From Mxb001 sp051007175 (GTDB lineage Bacteria > Actinomycetota > Actinomycetes > S36-B12): a DNA stretch of 30,081 nt. The notes under the pieces were generated by a model, which was given only the letters and a program-made list of their open reading frames with translations, was not told the DNA's origin and made no database searches. Positions within the stretch are counted from its first letter, which is position 1. Every line of letters begins with the position of its first letter. Location of the stretch: assembly GCA_051007175.1 (NCBI GenBank), contig JBPCSL010000209.1:1-30081 (forward strand), read 5' to 3'. The position numbers and the translations under genes were made by a program. Positions 23,130-30,081 of this stretch are shown one piece after another.

Positions 23130-23190
23130 GTTGAGTGGCGGGTTGTGCCGCTCTCCACGGCCTGTGGCGCGACACAACCCGCCACTCAAC
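23130..23190. repeat. 61-bp palindromic element with perfect 18-bp arms
   Basis: GTTGAGTGGCGGGTTGTG (23130-23147) is the exact reverse complement of 23173-23190. The 25-nt centre contains a smaller CCAC/GTGG stem, so the whole element can fold as a branched or extended hairpin. It lies in the 128-bp gap before radA. No T-run follows, so it is not a classic terminator. It could be a dispersed palindromic repeat or remnant of a miniature mobile element. Confidence 0.85.
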
Positions 23191-23231
23191 CCAGCGTCCG
23201 ACGGCGATTCGCCGCCGTCTGACCGGACGCG

Positions 23232-23237
23232 TAGCCT
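23232..23237 (+). promoter_or_regulatory. Candidate leaderless -10 box for radA
   Basis: TAGCCT exactly 6 nt before the ATG at 23244, with no ribosome binding site. Confidence 0.5.
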
Positions 23238-23243
23238 CCGTGC

Positions 23244-24611
23244 ATGGCCAAGTCGTCACCCAGCTACGCCTGCACCGCGTGCGGTGCGACATCGCTGCGA
23301 TGGGTTGGCAAGTGCCCGAAGTGCCAGGAGTTCGGCACCGTCGTCGAGCAGGCGCCCGCTTCGGTGAAGGCCGTGGCCCAGGCATCGCGCGTGCGGCCGG
23401 CCACGCCGGTCGGCGACATCGCGAGCGAGCGCATCGCGCGCATCCCCACCGGCGCCGGGGAGTTCGATCGCGCGATCGGCGGCGGACTCGTGCCCGGGCA
23501 GGTCGTGCTCGTCGCGGGCGAGCCCGGGGTCGGCAAGTCCACGCTGCTGCTGGCCGTCGCCCACGCCTTCGCCGAGAAGACCGGCGGCACCGTCCTCTAC
23601 CTCTCCGGCGAGGAGTCCGCCGACCAGATCGCGCTGCGCGCACGCCGCATCGGCGCGCTGTCCGATCGGCTGCTCGTCGCCGACGAGAGCGACCTGTACG
23701 CCGTCCTGGGCCAGATCGAGCACCATCGCCCCCAGCTCGTCGTCGTCGATTCGGTGCAGACCATCGCGTCGCCCGAGGTTGACGGGCGGGCGGGCGGCGT
23801 CTCCCAGGTCATCGAGGTGACCCAGTCGCTCACGCGCACGGCCAAGCAGCGCGGCATCCCGCTGCTGCTCGTCGGCCAGTCCACCAAGGACAACTCCGTC
23901 GCCGGTCCCCGCGCGCTGGAGCACCTCGTCGACACCGTGCTCACCTTCGAGGGCGAGCGCACGACCTCGCTGCGCCTGCTGCGCGCCGCGAAGAACCGCT
24001 ACGGCCCGGCTGACGAGGTCGTGTGCTTCGAGCAGACCGAGGAGGGACTGCGCGAGGTCCTCGACCCCTCCGAACTCTTCCGCGGCCACCGCGATGTGCC
24101 GGTGCCCGGCACCTGCGTCACCGTCACCGTCGAAGGGCGCCGGTCGCTGCTTGCCGAGATTCAGGCGCTCATCGGCCAGGGCACCTCCGTGAGCCCGCGG
24201 CGCACCGTCACCGGGCTCGACACCACGCGCGTCGTCACGCTGGCCGCCGTCACCGAGCGCTCCGGCTCCCTGCCGCTGTCGCAGCACGATGTCTTCGTGG
24301 CCACTGTGGGAGGCGCCCAGATCGCCGATCCCGCCGCCGACCTCGCCATCTGCCTCGCCATCGCGTCGGCCGCGCGCAACACTCCCGTGCCCGCCGACGT
24401 GCTCGCCATCGGCGAGATCGCCCTCTCGGGCGACGTCCGCCCTGTGCCCCACCTGGCACAGCGCGTGGCCGAGGCCAAGCGCCTGGGCTTCCGCCGCATC
24501 CTCGTGCCCGCCGGCTCCCGCGAGCGGCTGAAGGACCCCGGCGTCGTCGAGCTGGCCCACCTGTCGGCCGCCCTCGACGCGATCGACAAGCACGCGGGCA
24601 TCGCGCGATAG
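23244..24611 (+). CDS. radA: DNA repair/recombination protein RadA
   Basis: RecA-like ATPase that promotes branch migration during recombinational repair. The 455-residue protein begins with a C4 zinc finger (C10, C13, C24, C27). The RecA-type core has Walker A GEPGVGKST (92-100) and Walker B-like LVVVDSVQTI, and the RadA-specific KNRYG is at 250-254. The C-terminal Lon protease-like domain (about 280-450) contains PLSQHDVFVATVGGAQI, DLAICLAIASAARN and GEIALSGDVRPV. Length and order are standard. disA follows 60 bp downstream, as in M. tuberculosis (Rv3585-Rv3586). Confidence 0.97.
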   Translation: MAKSSPSYACTACGATSLRWVGKCPKCQEFGTVVEQAPASVKAVAQASRVRPATPVGDIASERIARIPTGAGEFDRAIGGGLVPGQVVLVAGEPGVGKSTLLLAVAHAFAEKTGGTVLYLSGEESADQIALRARRIGALSDRLLVADESDLYAVLGQIEHHRPQLVVVDSVQTIASPEVDGRAGGVSQVIEVTQSLTRTAKQRGIPLLLVGQSTKDNSVAGPRALEHLVDTVLTFEGERTTSLRLLRAAKNRYGPADEVVCFEQTEEGLREVLDPSELFRGHRDVPVPGTCVTVTVEGRRSLLAEIQALIGQGTSVSPRRTVTGLDTTRVVTLAAVTERSGSLPLSQHDVFVATVGGAQIADPAADLAICLAIASAARNTPVPADVLAIGEIALSGDVRPVPHLAQRVAEAKRLGFRRILVPAGSRERLKDPGVVELAHLSAALDAIDKHAGIAR

Positions 24612-24637
24612 GGGTCTCTTCGGCTCGTGCGCTGGGC

Positions 24638-24643
24638 GATACG
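24638..24643 (+). promoter_or_regulatory. Candidate -10 box for disA
   Basis: TACGCT 28 nt before the GTG at 24672. The leader would contain the GAGGGGG ribosome binding site, so disA may be transcribed separately from radA. Confidence 0.4.
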
Positions 24644-24671
24644 CTCGAGCACACGCAGCCGAGGGGGAATC

Positions 24672-25757
24672 GTGTCCGTGAGCGCCGACGGCGATGCCCG
24701 CATGCGCGAGGTGCTCGCGATGGTGGCGCCCGGCACCCCACTGCGCGACGGACTGGAGCGCATCCTGCGGGGCCGCACCGGTGGCCTCATCGTCCTTGGC
24801 CACGAGCGCTCCCTCGATCAGCTCGCGCGGGGCGGCTTCGCCATCGACGTGGACTTCACCGCGACGCGACTGCGCGAGCTGGCCAAGATGGATGGCGCCA
24901 TCGTCCTGGACCGGGATGCCAGCCGGATCCTGCGGGCGAACGTCGCCCTCTTCCCCGACTCATCGCTGCCGACCGACGAGACCGGCACCCGCCACAGCAC
25001 GGCCGACCGCGTCTCCAAGGAGACCGGGATCCCCGTCGTGTCCGTCTCGAAGTCGATGAACACCGTCGCCATCTACGTCTCCGGACGCCGGCACGTCCTC
25101 GAGGAGTCCTCCGCGATCCTCGCCCGCGCCAACCAGGCCGTGGCCACCCTCGAGCGCTACAAGATGCGCCTCGACGGGGTGAGCGGCGCCCTGTCCGCCC
25201 TCGAGATCGAGGACCTGGTGACCGTGCGCGATGTCGCGGTGGTCGTCCAGCGACTCGAGATGGTCCTGCGCATCGCGCGCGAGATCGAGGGCTATGTCGT
25301 CGAGCTCGGCACCGACGGCCGCCTGCTCACCCTGCAGTTGGAGGAACTCGTCGCCGGGGTGGCCCAGGACCGCGTCCTCATCGTGCGCGACTACGTCCCG
25401 TCCGGGGCGCGTCGCGAACGGCGTACCGACAAGGCCCTGGGCGAGCTGGGATCCCTCACGTCGCAGGACCTCCTGGACCTCGGCGCCATCGCACGCATCA
25501 TGGGCTACCCGCCGGCGGAGGAGATCCTGGACCTGTCGACGACCCCCCGCGGCTACCGCCTGCTCGCGCGCATCCCGCGACTCCCCGAGTCGATCACCGA
25601 CCGCATCGTGACGAAGTTCGGCACGCTCCCGAAGCTGCTCTCGGCGACCACCGAGGACCTCCAGCGCGTCGAGGGTGTCGGGGAGTCCCGGGCTCGATCG
25701 GTGCGCGACGGCGTCTCACGGCTGGCGGAGACGACCATCCTCGATCGCTACGCCTGA
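24672..25757 (+). CDS. disA: Diadenylate cyclase DisA (DNA integrity scanning protein)
   Basis: Makes c-di-AMP from two ATP and scans DNA for branched lesions. The 361-residue protein has the N-terminal DAC domain with DGA at 74-76 (KMDGAIVLDRDASRI), a central helical linker and a C-terminal helix-hairpin-helix DNA-binding region (EDLQRVEGVGESRARSV). The second catalytic signature reads GTRHSTADR (105-113) where the family has GTRHRTAER, so the RHR motif is RHS here. Cyclase activity is therefore less certain. GTG at 24672 has GAGGGGG 4 nt upstream; GTG at 24678 is also possible. It lies downstream of radA and ends 4 nt from a convergent gene. Confidence 0.93.
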   Translation: MSVSADGDARMREVLAMVAPGTPLRDGLERILRGRTGGLIVLGHERSLDQLARGGFAIDVDFTATRLRELAKMDGAIVLDRDASRILRANVALFPDSSLPTDETGTRHSTADRVSKETGIPVVSVSKSMNTVAIYVSGRRHVLEESSAILARANQAVATLERYKMRLDGVSGALSALEIEDLVTVRDVAVVVQRLEMVLRIAREIEGYVVELGTDGRLLTLQLEELVAGVAQDRVLIVRDYVPSGARRERRTDKALGELGSLTSQDLLDLGAIARIMGYPPAEEILDLSTTPRGYRLLARIPRLPESITDRIVTKFGTLPKLLSATTEDLQRVEGVGESRARSVRDGVSRLAETTILDRYA

Positions 25758-25761
25758 GGCA

Positions 25762-26397
25762 CTATTCCAGGCGAAGGCCGCTGGGCGCGCTCTCGATATT
25801 GCCGTTGACCCCGATGACGGAGTACTCCCCGGCCTCGGCCATGGGCTGGTCTGGCGGGCACCCCGCCTGGCTGATGTAGCCGTCCCACACCAGCTGGGTC
25901 TCGAAGGCCTCCCCGCGGTCCAGGGTGACGACGTCCTTCTCATCGCTGGGATTGCAGTCGTCGCTGGACCACACCTGCCAGTCGCCGGAGGTGACCTTCA
26001 AGGTGTTCGCCTGAGGGCCCACGTCGCGCTTGCACGCCGTCATCCCGATGTTGGTGATGGTGAGGGTGAGGGCCGGAGTCGAGCCCACGGGATAGATCGC
26101 CTGGTCGGCGGATGCCTCGACCATGATGTTCTCGTCGAGGCACTGCTCGACCTTCGTCGGCGACGGGGATGCCGACCCACTGGTGGGCTGGGGGCTCGCC
26201 GTGGGCGAGGAGCTCTGCGAGGTCGGGGCCGGGGTCGGCGTGGGGGTCGGGCTGGCACCGCCTCCCCCGCCGGAGCGGCCGAAGACGAGCCACCACAGCA
26301 GCACGAGGGCGAGGAGCAGCACGACGAGCACGATGACCCGGCGGCGCCAGTAGACGCCGGGGGGCTCGGGCCCCACGGGCCACATGAGCGTGCTCAT
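25762..26397 (-). CDS. Membrane-anchored protein with extracellular domain, function unknown
   Basis: A 211-residue protein. A short cytoplasmic N-terminus with WRRR leads to one transmembrane helix (about 21-39, VIVLVVLLLALVLLWWLVF). A Gly/Ser/Thr/Pro-rich linker (about 42-82) follows, then an extracytoplasmic domain of about 125 residues with four cysteines that could form disulfides. The domain has an Ig-like feel (ALTLTITNIGMTAC, WDGYISQAGCPP). A gene of similar design lies beside disA in M. tuberculosis (Rv3587c). No enzyme motif is seen. It is convergent with disA and divergent from mutY. Confidence 0.8.
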   Translation of the reverse strand: MSTLMWPVGPEPPGVYWRRRVIVLVVLLLALVLLWWLVFGRSGGGGGASPTPTPTPAPTSQSSSPTASPQPTSGSASPSPTKVEQCLDENIMVEASADQAIYPVGSTPALTLTITNIGMTACKRDVGPQANTLKVTSGDWQVWSSDDCNPSDEKDVVTLDRGEAFETQLVWDGYISQAGCPPDQPMAEAGEYSVIGVNGNIESAPSGLRLE

Positions 26398-26405
26398 AGG
26401 GCAAG

Positions 26406-26411
26406 ACCGTA
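26406..26411 (-). promoter_or_regulatory. Candidate -10 box for the gene at 25762-26397
   Basis: Minus-strand TACGGT 8 nt before the ATG at 26397, giving a leaderless or nearly leaderless transcript. Confidence 0.4.
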
Positions 26412-26434
26412 CCCGCTCCCCTCAGGGGGCATGC

Positions 26435-26440
26435 CAGCAT
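26435..26440 (+). promoter_or_regulatory. Weak candidate -10 box for mutY
   Basis: CAGCAT 7 nt before the ATG at 26448. It differs from TANNNT at the first base. The spacing favours ATG at 26448 over GTG at 26445. Confidence 0.25.
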
Positions 26441-26447
26441 CAGGGTG

Positions 26448-27356
26448 ATGAGCGCCCCCTCCCCTCGTGCATCCGCCGCGGCTGCCCCTGACCTGGGCAG
26501 GGCGGCGGGGCCCCTGGCCGACTGGTTCGCCCGGGTCGGCCGCGACCTGCCCTGGCGGGGAGCCGACCCCTGGGGGGTGCTGGTCTCGGAGGTCATGCTC
26601 CAGCAGACCCCTGTCGACCGGGTGCTGCCTGTCTGGCGTGACTGGATGGCGCGCTGGCCGGCGGCGAGCGATCTCGCGGCCGAGGATCCCGGCGAGGCCA
26701 TTCGAGCCTGGGGTCGGCTCGGCTACCCGCGCCGGGCCCTGCGCCTGCACGCGGCCGCTGTCGCCATCGTCGAGCGCCACGACGGAGTCGTTCCCGCTGA
26801 CGAGCAAGCTCTCCTCGCCCTGCCCGGCATCGGTCACTACACGGCCGGGGCAGTCCTGGCCTTCGCCTTCGGTCGGCCCACCCTGGCCCTCGACACCAAC
26901 GTCCGCCGCGTGCTGGCACGTCATGACCTCGGCATCGAGTTCCCCGCGGCATCGGTGACATCGCGCGAGCGGCAGCGAGCCGCCGACCTGCAACCCGAGG
27001 AGGAAGGCGCCGAGTGGATGGCGGCACTCATGGAGTTGGGGGCGCTCGTGTGCACGAGCCGCGGCCCCGACTGCGACTCCTGTCCCGTGTCGGCCGGCTG
27101 CGCGTGGCGTGCGCTCGGCAAGCCACGCGGCACCGCGTCGCGGCGGCAGCCGAAGTACGAGGGGTCGGACCGCCAGGCCCGCGGGGCGATCATGGCCGTG
27201 CTGCGCGACTCCGCCGGGCCCGTCACGGGCCGGGCGCTGGACGCCGCGTGGCCGGACTCGCAGCAGCGGGCGCGCGCCCTTGACGGGCTCGTGGCCGACG
27301 GCCTGGTGATGCCACTGTCGCGCGGACGCTGGTCGCTCCCGACCTCTACGGCGTAG
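26448..27356 (+). CDS. mutY: A/G-specific adenine DNA glycosylase MutY
   Basis: Base-excision repair enzyme that removes adenine mispaired with 8-oxoguanine. The 302-residue protein has the substrate loop PWGVLVSEVMLQQT with catalytic Glu48, helix-hairpin-helix LPGIGHYTAGAV (125-136), catalytic Asp149 in ALDTNVRRVL and a [4Fe-4S] cluster motif C202-X6-C209-X2-C212-X5-C218. It lacks a full NUDT-type C-terminal domain and has only about 80 residues after the cluster, as is common in actinobacteria. Its 3' end overlaps a convergent gene by 11 bp. Confidence 0.95.
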   Translation: MSAPSPRASAAAAPDLGRAAGPLADWFARVGRDLPWRGADPWGVLVSEVMLQQTPVDRVLPVWRDWMARWPAASDLAAEDPGEAIRAWGRLGYPRRALRLHAAAVAIVERHDGVVPADEQALLALPGIGHYTAGAVLAFAFGRPTLALDTNVRRVLARHDLGIEFPAASVTSRERQRAADLQPEEEGAEWMAALMELGALVCTSRGPDCDSCPVSAGCAWRALGKPRGTASRRQPKYEGSDRQARGAIMAVLRDSAGPVTGRALDAAWPDSQQRARALDGLVADGLVMPLSRGRWSLPTSTA

Positions 27357-27825
27357 CGGCGACTTCCTCCAAGGGCACGCGATCGGAGGACCGCACGGCC
27401 GTGCGCTCCCCCATCGGCTCGTCCAGGGCCACATCGACCCACGTCTGGTTGCCCGCGATCCCGATGCCCGCGCACTCCGCCTGACCGCGGGGTGCCGCGC
27501 GGACGGCGGTCACCTCGAGCAGGGTCGGCCGCTCGATGACGCGCACGAGCACTTCGTCGCCGGTGCACAGGCCCGACTCGGGCAGGGCCACCGCCACCTG
27601 GATGACGGTGGGATCAGCCGTGGGACGCCACGAGACCGCATCGAGAGGGCTCTCCGACGTGCCGAGGGCACGCAAGGGCCCGATACCCGCGACCAGGCCA
27701 CCGACGACGACGAGTGCGACCACCACCGCGACACCCGCGATGACCCACGCCCACACGCCGAGCGGACGCCGCTTGCGCGGTGCGTCGTACTCCCGCAGGC
27801 CCGGGATCAGCGGATCGCGCGGCAT
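27346..27825 (-). CDS. Single-pass membrane protein, function unknown
   Basis: A 159-residue protein. A basic cytoplasmic N-terminus (MPRDPLIPGLREYDAPRKRRP) is followed by one transmembrane helix (about 24-49). An extracytoplasmic domain then contains two cysteines (in SGLCTGDE and QAECAGIG) that could pair. I do not recognise the family. It starts 12 nt after the clpC stop and has only weak ribosome binding sequence, so it is probably co-transcribed with clpC. The last 11 bp overlap mutY on the other strand. Confidence 0.75.
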   Translation of the reverse strand: MPRDPLIPGLREYDAPRKRRPLGVWAWVIAGVAVVVALVVVGGLVAGIGPLRALGTSESPLDAVSWRPTADPTVIQVAVALPESGLCTGDEVLVRVIERPTLLEVTAVRAAPRGQAECAGIGIAGNQTWVDVALDEPMGERTAVRSSDRVPLEEVAATP

Positions 27826-27837
27826 GCGGACCCGCGA

Positions 27838-30081
<2,244 letters not shown>

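Overview
The window is high-GC (about 70% by eye), densely coded DNA from an actinobacterium. Gene content and order match the chromosomal core seen in Mycobacterium and Streptomyces. Many genes start with GTG, and several have a TANNNT hexamer 6-7 nt before the start codon, which is the layout of leaderless actinobacterial promoters. I see no phage, insertion sequence, CRISPR array, tRNA or rRNA. The species cannot be named from this window.

Layout, left to right. (1) 1-4255: menaquinone genes, with menC (cut by the window edge) and menB on the minus strand and menE-menA divergent on the plus strand, then a DUF4229-like membrane gene overlapping the end of menA from the opposite strand. (2) 4327-4888: a small PLDc_N-type membrane protein, then an intergenic stretch with three copies of a 41-bp hairpin-forming repeat around a larger inverted repeat. 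(3) 4890-9453, minus strand: System II cytochrome c maturation genes resA, ccdA, resB and ccsB, preceded by a histidine phosphatase. (4) 9459-12152, minus strand: a glutaredoxin-like gene, the redox sensor rex with a possible self-regulatory operator, and a cobA-hemD fusion. The hemA, hemC and hemB genes that usually lie here in relatives are absent. (5) 12191-15362: a HAD-IB phosphatase converging on an acyltransferase, an SDR-like protein, the 32-residue ribosomal protein bS22 and a BldC/excisionase-type HTH protein. (6) 15505-22278, minus strand: a tightly coupled six-gene operon of ppx/gppA, a CtpE-like P-type ATPase, a sugar isomerase-like TIM barrel, a TetR regulator, proC and acuC. (7) 22342-25757, plus strand: a cysteine-cluster protein, radA and disA, with an 18-bp-arm inverted repeat between the first two. 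(8) 25762-30081: a secreted-domain membrane protein, mutY, another single-pass membrane protein and clpC (cut at its N-terminus by the window edge).

Functionally, regions 1, 3 and 4 supply the respiratory chain: menaquinone, c-type cytochromes, tetrapyrrole chemistry and NADH/NAD+ sensing by Rex. Regions 7 and 8 hold genome-integrity and proteostasis genes (RadA, DisA, MutY, ClpC). The blocks resemble M. tuberculosis Rv0496-Rv0553 and Rv3585-Rv3596 as I remember them, joined side by side here.

This is mostly conserved core genome and I found no convincing new multi-gene system. The points most worth a second look are the hairpin repeats, the missing hem genes, an altered signature motif in DisA (RHS in place of RHR), a DosR-like box upstream of the HTH/bS22 genes, and the P-type ATPase embedded in the ppx-proC operon.
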